A stretch of 64,000 nt of DNA, from positions 1 through 64,000 of the forward strand of contig NZ_NIVS01000022.1 in assembly GCF_002205165.1 (NCBI RefSeq). The letters run 5' to 3'. A model generated the notes under the pieces. That model searched no databases. It was given only the letters and a program-made list of their open reading frames with translations, and had not been told where the DNA came from. Shown here one piece after another: positions 9,832 to 20,521 of this stretch (its first letter is position 1; each line of letters begins with the position of its first letter). The position numbers and the translations under genes were made by a program. The DNA comes from Stenotrophomonas maltophilia (GTDB lineage: Bacteria > Pseudomonadota > Gammaproteobacteria > Xanthomonadales > Xanthomonadaceae).

Positions 9832-12800
9832 ATGAATCGGATTTATCGCAAGGTCTGGAACAAAGCACTGGGGCAGATGGTCGTTGCCTCGGAATTGGCC
9901 AGCAGCCAGTCCTCGGGTGTCGTCATCGATCAGCGCCGAACCTCTGGCGGACGCAACACCGCACTGCTCTCGGCCGCCATCGCGTTGACGCTGGGATTGA
10001 GCGCGGCAGGCGCGTCGCAGACTGCTTACGCGCAGTCGGTGGAGGTCGGTGGCAATGCCAACTGCCTGGTGCTCAACAGCAACATCGTCGACAGCTGCGT
10101 GGTCGATGGCAACGCCACCGCCTCGGGCACGAACGCGGTCGCGATCGGCAGCAACAGCACCGCCTCCGGCGCCAACAGCGTGGCGCTTGGCGCCGGCTCG
10201 AAGACCAACCGCGCCAACACGGTATCGGTGGGGGACGCCGGCAAGGAACGGCAGGTCACCAACGTGGCCGCCGGCACCGCCGCCACCGATGCGGTGAACA
10301 AGGCACAGCTGGACAGGGTTGCGGTCGCTGCCGAAGGCGCGACCCGCTATTTCAAGGCCGATGGTGACGGCACCGATGCCGACGCGGCGAAGATCGATGG
10401 CGAAGGTGCACTGGCCGCAGGGGCGAGCGCCAACGCAGACGGTGACGGCGCAACTGCGCTGGGCCACAGCAGCCAGGCCATCGGCAATGCAACCACCGCA
10501 GTGGGCAGCGAGGCACTCGCGGTCGGCCTCGGGGCGAGCTCGTTCGGCCAGGGCAGCCTGGCCTTCGGTGATGCCAGCATCGCGCTCGGCCAGAGCGCCG
10601 CGGCGTTCGGTCTGGGCGATGTCGCGCTCGGTGCCTCGGCGGTAGCGGCCAGTGAAAACGGCGCTGCCACCGCAATTGGCGGTCTCGCCGAAGCCAGCGC
10701 CGATGGCGCGACCGCGATTGGGGGCGGCGCACTGGCCATCGGCCCGGGCAGCACCTCGCTCGGGCGCGGTGCGGCCAGTGCCGGCGAAGCCTCGGTGGCG
10801 GTCGGTGCGTTCAGTGTCGCGGTCGCCGATTTCAGTGCCACGTTGGGCGCCAATTCGGCTGCGGTGGCGGTGGGCAGCGTGGCGCTTGGCGCCGGTTCGT
10901 ATGCCGATCGTGTCGACACGGTATCGGTCGGCAATGCCGAGAACGGCCTGCGTCGCCAGATCACCAATCTGGCCGACGGTACCGAAGACAGCGATGCGGT
11001 GAACAAGGCGCAGCTCGATGCCGTCGGTGCCGTCGCCACCAACACGGACAAACGCTTCCAGGCCACCGGCGGCAGCGACAGCGATGCCGGCGCGCTGGCG
11101 GCAGGCGACAACGCCACCGCGATCGGTGAAGCCTCCAACGCGCTGGCCGATGGCGCGACCGCGCTTGGCAGCGGCGCCACCGTCACCGCGCAGAACGCCA
11201 CCGCGGTCGGCTACAACGCCAGTGCCACCGGCCAGAACAGCGCGGCCTTCGGCACCAATGCGCAGGCCAATGGCCCGGGCAGCGTGGCGGTTGGCGGTGC
11301 AGCGGTGGATGCCGACGGCAACCCGCTGATCACCAATGGCGGCGTGCCGGTCGATACCGGTGCGACCAGCGCTGGCGTGGGCGGCACGGCGGTGGGCGCG
11401 AGCGCGGAAGCATCCGGATTTGCTGCGTCGTCCTACGGCGTCGGTGCGTACGCGGCCGGTGCGCAGGCGTCGGCCTTTGGTGCGGTTGCCAACGCGACCG
11501 GCGATTACGCCACTGCCGTCGGCACGCAGAGCGTGGCGACCGGCAACAGCAGCACGGCCATCGGTGGCCCAGCGGATCTGCTCCCGGGGCTGGGCTTCTT
11601 CGTGCAGACCCAGGCCAGTGGCGAAGCCGCTACCGCAGTGGGCGCCGGTGCGATCGCCAGCGGCGATTACGCCGTGGCCAACGGCACCTTGAGCGAAGCC
11701 TCGGGCACCGAAGCCACGGCGGTGGGCTACTTCGCCTATGCCCCGGGCGAGGGCGCCACCGCGCTGGGCGCCGAGACCTGGGCCAGTGGTGAGCTGAGCA
11801 CGGCGGTCGGTTTCTACAGCACCGCGCGCGGCGCCAACAGCGTTGCCCTCGGCGCCAACTCCACCGCCACCCGTGACAACACGGTCTCGGTCGGTGACGT
11901 CGGCAACGAGCGGCAGATCACCAGCGTCGCCGCCGGTACCGAAGCCACGGACGCGGTCAACAAGGCACAGCTTGATGCCGTCGCGACGTCGGCCTCGGCG
12001 ACCTCGGCGCAGTTCAAGGCGAACGGTGCGGCCGGCGGTGTGGTCGGTGCCTTCGCCGAGGGTGAGGATGCGCTGGCGGCCGGCGAGGCCAGCAATGCGC
12101 TGGGTGCCGGTGCCACGGCGGTCGGCGGCGGCGCGACCGCGGTCGGCGATGACACTGTCGCGCTGGGCCGCAACAGCAGCGCCACCGGCAATGGCAGTGT
12201 CGCCATCGGTGGGCTGGGCCAAGCCTATGACGAATACAACCAGCCGCTGGTCGATGACCAGGGCAATGCGATCCTGATCGGTGCGACCGCGGCGCCGGGC
12301 AGCGTGGCGGTCGGTGCCGGTGCACAGGCGACCGGCACCACCAGCAACGCCTTCGGCAGCGGTGCGCAGGCCACCGGCAGCAACAGCCTGGCCAGCGGCT
12401 ACAAGGCGCGCGCGACAGGCGATTACAGCGTGGCACAGGGCGACAACGCCTTCGCCAGTGGCGAAGAAACCACGGCCACCGGCGCCTATGCATGGGCGAC
12501 CGCCGATGGGGCCACCGCCTTCGGCTCCAGTGCGTGGGCGACCGAAGCCAACGCCACGGCGGTAGGCCAGTCAGCCTGGGCCAGCGGTACCGGGTCCACC
12601 TCGATCGGCTACAACAGCTGGGCGCGCGGCAGCAGTTCCACCGCACTCGGCCGCGGTGCCTTCGGTTACGGCGACAACAGCGTCGCGGTCGGTTTCCAGG
12701 CACTGGGCAACAGCATCAACACCATCGCCATCGGCACCAATGTGGTGGCCGGCGGTGAAAGCGCGATCGGTATCGGCGCCGGCAGCAATGCCAGTGCCTC

Positions 12801-15800
12801 CAACAGCGTGGCGCTGGGCGCGGGTGCGGTCGCTGATCGTGCCTACACCGTCTCGGTCGGCAACGATGGCCGGCAGCGCCAGATCACCCAGGTCGCCGCC
12901 GGTACCGAAGGCAGTGATGCGGTCAATCTCGATCAGCTGAGCGCAGCCACCGATCAGTTCCAGGCCAGCGGTGATGGTGTCGCTGTCGCCGGTGGTGAGG
13001 AGAGTGTGGCGGCCGGCGCAAACGCGGCGACCGATGGCAACTACGCCACTGCCGTGGGCTCGAGCAGCTTCGCGGCCGGTACCGGCGCATCGGCTGTCGG
13101 CAGTGGTGCCTTTGCCTTGGCCGACAACGCCAGTGCCGTCGGCTTCAACGCCGTCGCCAGCGGTGCCAACGCAAGCGCAACCGGTGCCAACGCACAGGCG
13201 ACCGCCGAATACGCAACAGCCAGCGGTGCCGAAAGCCTCGCCTCGGGTGAGCAGAGCACCGCGACCGGTGCGGCCAGCGTCGCCTCCGGCGCCGGCAGCC
13301 TGGCCGGTGGCGCGCTGTCCGACGCGGCCGGTGAAGAATCCGTGGCGTTGGGCTACTTCAGCAGCGCCAGTGGCGACGGCGCGACCGCGGTAGGTGCCGA
13401 AAGCGTGGTCAGTGGCACGTTGTCGGCCGGTTATGGCTTCGCCTCCGAAGCCACCGCCAACTACACCACCGCGATCGGCGGGTATGCCGTGGCCTCGGCT
13501 TTCAACGCCACCGCGCTGGGCAGCTTCGCGCAGGCGACCGGCTCCAACAGCGTGGCCCTCGGTGGTGATGCCGAAGCGTCCGGTGCGTACAGCACCGCCA
13601 CCGGCCAGGGCAGCCTGGCCAGTGGCATCAACAGTGTGGCCGTCGGTGGTGCGCTGTTCGGCCTGCTGCCTACCGAAGCGTCGGGCAATTACTCCACGGC
13701 TGTCGGTGGTGGAGCATGGTCGCCCGGCGTGAACAGCACCGCGCTCGGCAACGCAGCAACCTCCACCGGGGCCAACAGCGTTGCGCTGGGCGCGGACTCG
13801 ATCGCCGACCGCGATGACAGCGTCTCCGTCGGCAGCGCCGATGCGCAGCGCCAGATCACCCACGTCGCCGCCGGCACCGAAGGCACGGACGCGGTCAACG
13901 TGAACCAGTTGAATGCGGTGGCCGATGCGGCCGCCACCACCAGCAAGTACTTCCAGGCCAGCGGCAGCGCCGACAGCGATGCTGGTGCGTACGTGGAAGG
14001 CGACAATGCGCTGGCCGCCGGTGAGGCCGCCAATGCCATCGGCAACGGCGCCACCGCGCTGGGCAGTGGCAGCACCGTGATCGCCAACGAATCCACGGCA
14101 CTGGGCTTCAACGCCACGGTTACAGGTGACAACGCTCTGGCAATCGGCAGCAATGCCACCAGCAGTGCTGCCGGGGCGGTCGCCATCGGCGATCTGAGCG
14201 CGGCATCCGGTGCGGCGTCCGTCGCCATCGGTGGTGGTTCGCTGTCGCAGGGCTTCGGTGCGGTGGCGATCGGCGCTGGCTCGGAGGCGGCGGGTCTGGC
14301 CGCGACGGCGGTCGGCTACGGTGCCTGGGCCCTGGGCCGGGAGTCCACTGCGATCGGCAACTTCGCTACCGCCGACGGCTGGCAGGCCAGCGCGTTCGGC
14401 GCCAATGCCAGTGCCGCCTTCTTCGGCACCGCACTGGGCAGCAATGCACAGGCGGGCGAGGTCGCCACGGCGGTCGGCCAGGGCACGCGTGCGGACATCG
14501 CCGGCGCCGCCTTCGGCGTGCAGGCCAACGCGGGCCAGTATGGTGTGGCGGTCGGCAACAACGCCGCCACCGCCGAGGACGGCGTGGCCGTAGGCTTCAA
14601 CGCATTGGCCGGTGCGGATGCCGGCAGCGTGACCCAGGGCATCCAGACCACGGCCATCGGAAGCGAAGCGTGGGCGACCGAAGACGGTGCCACCGTGGTG
14701 GGCTACAACAGCTACGCGCAGGCAGTGAATTCCACCGTGGTCGGCAGCAACACCTGGACCACCAAGGATGCCGACAACAGCGTCGCGCTCGGTGCGGGTT
14801 CGCTGGCCGATCGTGCCAATGCGGTTTCGGTGGGCGCGGCACAGGCCTGGACCGATGCGGCGGGGGTGGTGCATGCGGCCATCGATCGCCAGATCACCAA
14901 TGTCGGTGCCGGTACCGAAGACACCGATGCGGTGAACGTCGCGCAGTTGAAGGAGGTGGCCGCCACCGCCGAAGCCACCAGCAAGTATTTCCAGGCCAGC
15001 GGCAGCGCCGACAGCGATGCTGGTGCCTATGCGGAAGGCGACAATGCGCTGGCCGCCGGTGAGGCCGCCAATGCCATCGGCAACGGCGCCAGCGCGCTCG
15101 GCAGCGGGGCGACCGCCATCGCCGACAACGCCACGGCCGTCGGCTTCAATGCCTTGGCCAGCGCCGAGGGCGCCGCCGCGCTGGGCAGTGACGCGCAGGC
15201 CACCGGCGAAGACAGCGTCGCCATCGGCAACGGTGCCAGCGCCAGTGAGATCGGTGCGAGCGCTACCGGTGCCGGTGCACAGGCCGGGGGTGCGTACGCC
15301 ACGGCCAGCGGCAGCCAGTCCACGGCGGCCGGCCAGCAGGCCACCGCCAACGGTTTCCGCTCCAACGCTTCGGAAGCGGGGGCCTCGGCCTTCGGCAGCT
15401 ACAGTGAAGCGACCGGCCAGCTCGCTTCCGCGCTGGGCTATGGCGCGGTGGCCTCCAACGCCTACGCCGTCGCGGTAGGTGCGGCCTCGACCGCGTCCGG
15501 CTCGGGTGCGGTGGCGGTCGGCGAGTACTCCGAAGCCACCGGCGATGAGAGCGTGGCGATCGGTGGCACGACCTTCTTCGGTCTGCTGCCGTCGCGCGCC
15601 TCGGGAACCGGTGCCTCGGCGTTCGGTGCGGGCGCCTGGGCAACCGATGACTACGCCACCGCGATCGGTTGGAATTCGTGGGCCGATGCGGGCAACGCCA
15701 CCGCGCTGGGAGCCAGTGCCAGCGCAGAGGGCGTGAACAGCGTCGCGCTCGGCGCCGGTTCGGTCGCCGACCGTGACAACACGGTTTCGGTCGGCACCGC

Positions 15801-18384
15801 CACCGCGCAACGGCAGATCACCAACGTCGCCGCCGGTACCGAAGGCACCGACGCGGTGAATGTCGATCAGCTCAATGCAGTTGCCGATGTGGCCGGCACC
15901 ACCAGCCGCTATTTCCAGGCCTCGGGCAGCGCGGACAGCGATGCCGGCGCCTACGTGGACGGCGACAACGCACTGGCCGCCGGTGAAGCCGCCAATGCGA
16001 TCGGCAATGGCAGCACGGCCCTGGGCAGTGGCGCTACGGCGGTGGGCAACTATGCCACCGCGAGCGGCTACGGCAGCAGCGCAACGGCCGATTACGCCGC
16101 TGCGGCCGGCTATGGGAGTTCTGCCAGCGGTGACTCCAGCCTGGCCTTGGGGCGCGAAGCCTCGGCGCAGGGAGCGGGCAGCCTGGCGGCCGGTCAACTG
16201 GCCAACGCCAGCGGGGCGCTGGGCGTGGCCGTTGGCGCACTCAGCCAGGCCGGGGCGAGCAGTTCGGTCGCGGTCGGTACGCTGGCCAGCGTGGGCGAAG
16301 ACGGCATCAACGGCATCGCGGTCGGTACGCTGTCCGGCGTCAACAGCGGGGCGCAGAACGCCATCGCCGTGGGCACCTATGCAACCTCGACCGATGACCG
16401 CGCGATTGCGATCGGTGGCATCTACGCTGGCGTCATCGACGGTGCGCTGATCACCCGCAATACCGTCGCCGATGGTGTGGATGCGATCGCCCTGGGTGGC
16501 GGTGCGCGTGCCAGCTCGGACAACACCGTCAGCCTGGGCGCGATGAGCACCAGCAGCGCCGAGGGCGCGGTGGCGGTCGGTTTCAACAGCGCGGCCACCG
16601 CCGCCGACAGCGTCGCCATCGGTACCGCCTCCGTGGCGGACCGGGCCCGCACGGTCTCGGTGGGGGCGGTCGGTTCGGAGCGCCAGATCACGAACGTGGC
16701 CGAGGGTGCAGAATCCACCGATGCGGTCAACAAGGCGCAGCTGGATCGGGTCGCTGCCACCGCCGATGCAGTCGGCAAGCACTTCCAGGCCAGCGGCAGC
16801 GGCGTGGCCACGGCCAGTGGCAGTGATGCGCTTGCCGCCGGTTCCGGTGCCACCGCCAGTGCCACCCGCAGCAGCGCGCTGGGTACGGCGGCGGTCGCCT
16901 CGGCCACTGGCGCCACCGCGGTCGGTGCCGATGCCTCGGCACGCGGTGCCAACAGTACGGTGCTCGGTCGCCAGGCCTCCACCAATGCCACCAACGGCGT
17001 GGCGATCGGCAACGGGGCGTTCGCCAGCAACGGTGCCAACAGCATCGCAATCGGTTCGGCGGCAGGCGTCTCCGGTGCCAACGCTGTGGCCTTGGGCGCC
17101 GGCTCGCGCGCGGTGGAAGCCAATGTGGTCTCGGTTGGCGGCGGCAACGGGACGGACGGTCCGGCCACGCGCCGCATCGTCAATGTCGGTGCCGGCCGCG
17201 TTGCCGCGGGCAGCACGGATGCCGTGACCGGCGGCCAGCTCAACACCACCAACCAGCGGGTCGGCGCGGTGGAAACCCAGGTCGGCGACATCGACACCCG
17301 CATCGGCTCGGTCGAGAACGTCACCGCCAATGCGCTCACCTATGACGACAGCAGCCGCGACACGCTGACCCTCTCGGGTCTGCAGGGCACCACGCTGGAC
17401 AACGTCGGCGGCGGTTCGATCGCGTCCGGCAGCCGCCAGGCGATCAACGGCGGGCAGTTGTTCCAGTCGCTGACCGATGTCGCCACCTTCCTCGGCGGCG
17501 GGGCCAGCGTCGGCATGCAGGGCGTGTTCGTCGCGCCGAACTATGTGATCCAAGGCGCGACGTACAGCAACGTGGGCGATGCACTGGGCGCGCTCGACCG
17601 CAAGGTCAGCGATCTCGATCAGCGCGTGGCCGGTGGCAGCAGCAGCGGTGCACGGGCACGTACCGCCGCGCTCGCTACGGCCAGCGTCGCACCGGAGGCC
17701 AGTGTGATGAGTGCCACCAGCGACGACGCCATCGCCTCGGTGCAGGGCACGCCCACCGCCGCCAGCGTGGGCGGCAGCCAGCCGCTCAGCGCACCGGCCG
17801 CGGCACCGGCGGCAGTCAATGCGGTGGTGATGGGCGACGGTGCCGTGGCCAGCGGGGCCTCGGCCACGGCCATCGGCCAGGGTGCGACCGCCTCGGCCGC
17901 CAACTCGGTGGCACTGGGCCAGGGCTCGGTGGCCGATCGTGCCGATACGGTCTCCGTCGGCAGCGTCGGCAATGAACGCCAGGTCGCCAACGTAGCGGCC
18001 GGTACGCAGGCCACCGATGCGGTCAACAAGGGCCAGCTGGATGGCGGCATCGCGACTGCCAACAGCTATACCGACCAACGCTTCACCTCGATGGCCGACA
18101 GCTTCGATATCTACAAGGGCGAGATCGATCAGCGCCTGCGTCACCAGGACCGTCGCATTGATCGCCAGGGCGCGATGAGCGCGGCCATGCTCAACATGGC
18201 CACCAGCGCCGCCGGTGTGCGCACCCAGAACCGCGTCGGTGTGGGCGTCGGTTTCCAGGGCGGCGAATCGGCGCTGTCGCTGGGCTACCAGCGTGCGCTC
18301 AGCGAGCGCGCCACGGTGACCCTGGGCGGTGCCTTCAGCAGTGATGACAGCTCGGTCGGCGTGGGTGCCGGCTTCGGTTGGTAA
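9832..18384 (+). CDS. Giant YadA-type trimeric autotransporter adhesin
   Basis: Type Vc secreted adhesin of 2850 residues. It opens with an extended signal peptide region (MNRIYRKVWNKALGQMVVAS) and a hydrophobic core to about residue 68. The passenger is made almost wholly of YadA/Hia head repeats (pattern NAxAxGxxAxAxGxxSxALG), broken by about ten neck modules of the form ITNVAAGTEGTDAVNxxQL near residues 143, 376, 694, 1016, 1340, 1686, 1993, 2284, 2446 and 2716. A short stalk and a C-terminal YadA anchor (about 2775-2850, ending GVGAGFGW) trimerise in the outer membrane. Three neighbouring head blocks begin almost identically (SKYFQASGSADSDAGAY). Expected roles are adhesion, autoagglutination and biofilm. 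No break in frame is seen. Confidence 0.96.
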   Translation: MNRIYRKVWNKALGQMVVASELASSQSSGVVIDQRRTSGGRNTALLSAAIALTLGLSAAGASQTAYAQSVEVGGNANCLVLNSNIVDSCVVDGNATASGTNAVAIGSNSTASGANSVALGAGSKTNRANTVSVGDAGKERQVTNVAAGTAATDAVNKAQLDRVAVAAEGATRYFKADGDGTDADAAKIDGEGALAAGASANADGDGATALGHSSQAIGNATTAVGSEALAVGLGASSFGQGSLAFGDASIALGQSAAAFGLGDVALGASAVAASENGAATAIGGLAEASADGATAIGGGALAIGPGSTSLGRGAASAGEASVAVGAFSVAVADFSATLGANSAAVAVGSVALGAGSYADRVDTVSVGNAENGLRRQITNLADGTEDSDAVNKAQLDAVGAVATNTDKRFQATGGSDSDAGALAAGDNATAIGEASNALADGATALGSGATVTAQNATAVGYNASATGQNSAAFGTNAQANGPGSVAVGGAAVDADGNPLITNGGVPVDTGATSAGVGGTAVGASAEASGFAASSYGVGAYAAGAQASAFGAVANATGDYATAVGTQSVATGNSSTAIGGPADLLPGLGFFVQTQASGEAATAVGAGAIASGDYAVANGTLSEASGTEATAVGYFAYAPGEGATALGAETWASGELSTAVGFYSTARGANSVALGANSTATRDNTVSVGDVGNERQITSVAAGTEATDAVNKAQLDAVATSASATSAQFKANGAAGGVVGAFAEGEDALAAGEASNALGAGATAVGGGATAVGDDTVALGRNSSATGNGSVAIGGLGQAYDEYNQPLVDDQGNAILIGATAAPGSVAVGAGAQATGTTSNAFGSGAQATGSNSLASGYKARATGDYSVAQGDNAFASGEETTATGAYAWATADGATAFGSSAWATEANATAVGQSAWASGTGSTSIGYNSWARGSSSTALGRGAFGYGDNSVAVGFQALGNSINTIAIGTNVVAGGESAIGIGAGSNASASNSVALGAGAVADRAYTVSVGNDGRQRQITQVAAGTEGSDAVNLDQLSAATDQFQASGDGVAVAGGEESVAAGANAATDGNYATAVGSSSFAAGTGASAVGSGAFALADNASAVGFNAVASGANASATGANAQATAEYATASGAESLASGEQSTATGAASVASGAGSLAGGALSDAAGEESVALGYFSSASGDGATAVGAESVVSGTLSAGYGFASEATANYTTAIGGYAVASAFNATALGSFAQATGSNSVALGGDAEASGAYSTATGQGSLASGINSVAVGGALFGLLPTEASGNYSTAVGGGAWSPGVNSTALGNAATSTGANSVALGADSIADRDDSVSVGSADAQRQITHVAAGTEGTDAVNVNQLNAVADAAATTSKYFQASGSADSDAGAYVEGDNALAAGEAANAIGNGATALGSGSTVIANESTALGFNATVTGDNALAIGSNATSSAAGAVAIGDLSAASGAASVAIGGGSLSQGFGAVAIGAGSEAAGLAATAVGYGAWALGRESTAIGNFATADGWQASAFGANASAAFFGTALGSNAQAGEVATAVGQGTRADIAGAAFGVQANAGQYGVAVGNNAATAEDGVAVGFNALAGADAGSVTQGIQTTAIGSEAWATEDGATVVGYNSYAQAVNSTVVGSNTWTTKDADNSVALGAGSLADRANAVSVGAAQAWTDAAGVVHAAIDRQITNVGAGTEDTDAVNVAQLKEVAATAEATSKYFQASGSADSDAGAYAEGDNALAAGEAANAIGNGASALGSGATAIADNATAVGFNALASAEGAAALGSDAQATGEDSVAIGNGASASEIGASATGAGAQAGGAYATASGSQSTAAGQQATANGFRSNASEAGASAFGSYSEATGQLASALGYGAVASNAYAVAVGAASTASGSGAVAVGEYSEATGDESVAIGGTTFFGLLPSRASGTGASAFGAGAWATDDYATAIGWNSWADAGNATALGASASAEGVNSVALGAGSVADRDNTVSVGTATAQRQITNVAAGTEGTDAVNVDQLNAVADVAGTTSRYFQASGSADSDAGAYVDGDNALAAGEAANAIGNGSTALGSGATAVGNYATASGYGSSATADYAAAAGYGSSASGDSSLALGREASAQGAGSLAAGQLANASGALGVAVGALSQAGASSSVAVGTLASVGEDGINGIAVGTLSGVNSGAQNAIAVGTYATSTDDRAIAIGGIYAGVIDGALITRNTVADGVDAIALGGGARASSDNTVSLGAMSTSSAEGAVAVGFNSAATAADSVAIGTASVADRARTVSVGAVGSERQITNVAEGAESTDAVNKAQLDRVAATADAVGKHFQASGSGVATASGSDALAAGSGATASATRSSALGTAAVASATGATAVGADASARGANSTVLGRQASTNATNGVAIGNGAFASNGANSIAIGSAAGVSGANAVALGAGSRAVEANVVSVGGGNGTDGPATRRIVNVGAGRVAAGSTDAVTGGQLNTTNQRVGAVETQVGDIDTRIGSVENVTANALTYDDSSRDTLTLSGLQGTTLDNVGGGSIASGSRQAINGGQLFQSLTDVATFLGGGASVGMQGVFVAPNYVIQGATYSNVGDALGALDRKVSDLDQRVAGGSSSGARARTAALATASVAPEASVMSATSDDAIASVQGTPTAASVGGSQPLSAPAAAPAAVNAVVMGDGAVASGASATAIGQGATASAANSVALGQGSVADRADTVSVGSVGNERQVANVAAGTQATDAVNKGQLDGGIATANSYTDQRFTSMADSFDIYKGEIDQRLRHQDRRIDRQGAMSAAMLNMATSAAGVRTQNRVGVGVGFQGGESALSLGYQRALSERATVTLGGAFSSDDSSVGVGAGFGW
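13945..16010 (+). repeat. Three near-identical internal repeat starts within the adhesin gene
   Basis: Blocks of about 110-120 bases at roughly 13945-14060, 14975-15090 and 15898-16010 encode almost the same sequence (FQASGSADSDAGAY...GDNALAAGEAANAIGNG). The first two differ at only a few bases. Such direct repeats, about 0.9-1.0 kb apart and in frame, could recombine to change adhesin length. Confidence 0.75.
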
Positions 18385-18395
18385 GCCGTTTCAAC

Positions 18396-18417
18396 GCGGG
18401 GCCGTGCGCGGCCCCGC
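18396..18417 (+). terminator. GC-rich hairpin after the adhesin gene
   Basis: A perfect 9-bp stem (GCGGGGCCG / CGGCCCCGC) with a four-base loop starts 11 bases after the stop codon. There is no T tract, so it is either a weak terminator or a 3'-end stabiliser. Confidence 0.45.
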
Positions 18418-18541
18418 CGCAACGCAATGCAAGGCCTGAGGGGGCGGGTCACGGGAACCCTGGCCAGGGCCGGCCAGGGAGCTCGCATGGAGTGTTGGCC
18501 TGAACAGTCGTTTGATCCATGACCTTGAAGAGGACGTCAAC

Positions 18542-20395
18542 GTGACCAGTAAGCAGAACCTTCGCATCAATGTGCTGGCAGCCGCCGTGCTGTCGTTGTC
18601 CGCAGGCGCCAGCGCCTATGCCGCGGGCCTGCCGGCCAAGGAGCCGGTGCGCCAGCCGGCTGCCGCCCAGGGCGCAGAGCGCATCATCGTCAAGTACCGC
18701 GCCGGCAGCGCTGCGGCTACGGATCGTTCGGCCAAGCTGACGGCCGTGCAGTCGGCGGTCGCCCGTGCCAGTGTCGGTGGCTCCGCCGCCGGGCGTGCCA
18801 GCGCGGTGAGCCCGCAGATCGTGCGCAAGCTCGGTGTCGGTGCCGATCTGATCCGCCTGCAGGGCCGCTTGAGCCCGGCCGAACTGCAGAAGGTGCTGGC
18901 CGAGATCAAGGCCGACCCCTCCGTGCAGTACGCCGAAGTGGACGTAAAGCTGCAGCGCACCGATGTGCGCCCGCGTGATGCCACGCCGCAGCTGGTGCCG
19001 AACGATCCCTACTACGCGCAGTACCAGTGGCATCTGAACAGCGCCACCGGCGGCATCAACGCGCCGGCCGCATGGGACATCGCCCAGGGCGAAGGCGTGG
19101 TGGTGGCGGTGCTGGATACCGGCATCCTGCCGCAGCATCCGGATTTCTCCGGCAACCTGCTGGCCGGTTATGACTTCATCAGCGATGCGGAAACCTCGCG
19201 TCGTCCGACCGACGAGCGCGTGCCGGGTGCGCTGGATTACGGCGACTGGGTCGAGAACGACAACGAGTGCTATGCCGGCTCGCTGGCCGATGACAGCTCC
19301 TGGCACGGTACCCACGTCGCCGGCACGATCGCCGAGTCCACCAATAACGGGGTGGGCATGGCGGGCGTGGCGTACAAGGCACGCGTGCTGCCGGTGCGCG
19401 TGCTCGGCAAGTGCGGCGGGTACCTGTCCGATATCGCCGACGCGATCACCTGGGCCTCTGGCGGCACCGTGGCCGGCATCCCGGCCAACGCCAATCCGGC
19501 CGAGGTCATCAACATGAGCCTGGGCGGCGGCGGCGCATGCGATGCGCTGTACCAGGACGCCATCAACGGTGCCGTGTCGCGCGGCACCACCGTAGTGGTT
19601 GCGGCCGGCAACTCGGCCTCCAACGCGGCCAACTTCCGCCCGGCCAGCTGCGCCAACGTGGTGGCGGTCGGTGCGACCCGCATCACCGGCGGCATCGCCT
19701 ACTACTCCAACTTCGGCACGGTGGTGGACCTGTCCGGCCCGGGCGGCGGTGGCAGCGTGGACGGCAACCCGGGCGGTTACGTCTGGCAGTCCGGCTACAA
19801 CGGCCTGACCACGCCGACCTCCGGCGCCTACAGCTACATGGGCATGGCCGGTACCTCGATGGCCTCTCCGCATGTGGCGGCGGTGGCGGCACTGGTGCAG
19901 GGCGCGGTCGCCGCGGCCGGCAAGGATCCGCTCACCCCGGCGGCGCTGGAAGCCCTGCTCAAGCAGACCTCGCGTCCCTTCCCGGTCACCATTCCGACCG
20001 CCACGCCGATCGGCACCGGCATCGTCGATGCCAAGGCCGCCCTGGACAAGGCGCTGGAAGAAGAGTGCACCGAGAACTGCGGCCCGGTGGCCACGCCGCT
20101 GACCAACAAGGTCGCCGTCGGTGGCCTGAGCGGTGCCGGTGGCAGCGAAGTGCTGTACAGCTTCGAGGCGCAGGCCGGCAAGGTGCTGAGCCTGCTCACC
20201 TACGGTGGCAGCGGTAACGTGTCGGTCTACGTGAGCCAGGGCAAGGAGCCGACCGCGACCGCGTTCGACGCCAAGTCCACCCGTCCGGGCAACAGTGAAA
20301 CGGTGCGCTTCACCGCGCCGGTGGCCGGCACGTACTACATCAAGGTGGTGGGCGAGTCCGCGTTCAGCGGCGTGAGCATCCTCGCCAACCAGTAA
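18542..20395 (+). CDS. Secreted S8 family serine protease (subtilase, StmPr-like)
   Basis: Extracellular subtilisin-type endopeptidase, 617-residue precursor. The order is signal peptide (NVLAAAVLSLSAGASAYA), inhibitor_I9-like propeptide (about 40-135, RIIVKYRAG...VQYAEVDVKLQR), catalytic domain with Asp in AVLDTGILPQHPDF (about 192), His in WHGTHVAGT (about 254) and Ser in GTSMASPHVAA (about 438), then a C-terminal pre-peptidase (PPC) domain (about 525-617). I start at GTG 18542, preceded by GAAGAGGA at seven bases; the upstream in-frame ATG has no such site. Architecture and length resemble the StmPr proteases of S. maltophilia. It lies directly before the type II secretion operon that probably exports it. 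It has its own terminator. Confidence 0.94.
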   Translation: MTSKQNLRINVLAAAVLSLSAGASAYAAGLPAKEPVRQPAAAQGAERIIVKYRAGSAAATDRSAKLTAVQSAVARASVGGSAAGRASAVSPQIVRKLGVGADLIRLQGRLSPAELQKVLAEIKADPSVQYAEVDVKLQRTDVRPRDATPQLVPNDPYYAQYQWHLNSATGGINAPAAWDIAQGEGVVVAVLDTGILPQHPDFSGNLLAGYDFISDAETSRRPTDERVPGALDYGDWVENDNECYAGSLADDSSWHGTHVAGTIAESTNNGVGMAGVAYKARVLPVRVLGKCGGYLSDIADAITWASGGTVAGIPANANPAEVINMSLGGGGACDALYQDAINGAVSRGTTVVVAAGNSASNAANFRPASCANVVAVGATRITGGIAYYSNFGTVVDLSGPGGGGSVDGNPGGYVWQSGYNGLTTPTSGAYSYMGMAGTSMASPHVAAVAALVQGAVAAAGKDPLTPAALEALLKQTSRPFPVTIPTATPIGTGIVDAKAALDKALEEECTENCGPVATPLTNKVAVGGLSGAGGSEVLYSFEAQAGKVLSLLTYGGSGNVSVYVSQGKEPTATAFDAKSTRPGNSETVRFTAPVAGTYYIKVVGESAFSGVSILANQ

Positions 20396-20410
20396 TACGG
20401 GTAAACCGCC

Positions 20411-20446
20411 AACGGGAGTCCGTCATGTGACGGGCTCCCGTTTTTA
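20411..20446 (+). terminator. Rho-independent terminator of the S8 protease
   Basis: The stem AACGGGAG / CTCCCGTT, with an inner CCGTCA / TGACGG, is followed by TTTTT. It separates the protease from the xps operon. Confidence 0.88.
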
Positions 20447-20521
20447 CATCTGGACGTCGTGCAATCCCGCGTACGGTCGCGGTGAACTGCTAAAGTCGCA
20501 GCGGTTGCCAGGAGAAGATTC

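Noticed and set aside
10100..17900. CRISPR-like repetition
   Set aside because: The repeats are coding, diverged and in frame, with no constant repeat-spacer lengths. They are adhesin head and neck modules.
12571..18144. Very long minus-strand open frame opposite the trimeric adhesin (also 9817-12222)
   Set aside because: It mirrors the repetitive, GC-rich adhesin gene and encodes low-complexity Arg/Gly/Ala-rich sequence with no recognisable domain. The plus-strand frame has signal, necks and anchor.
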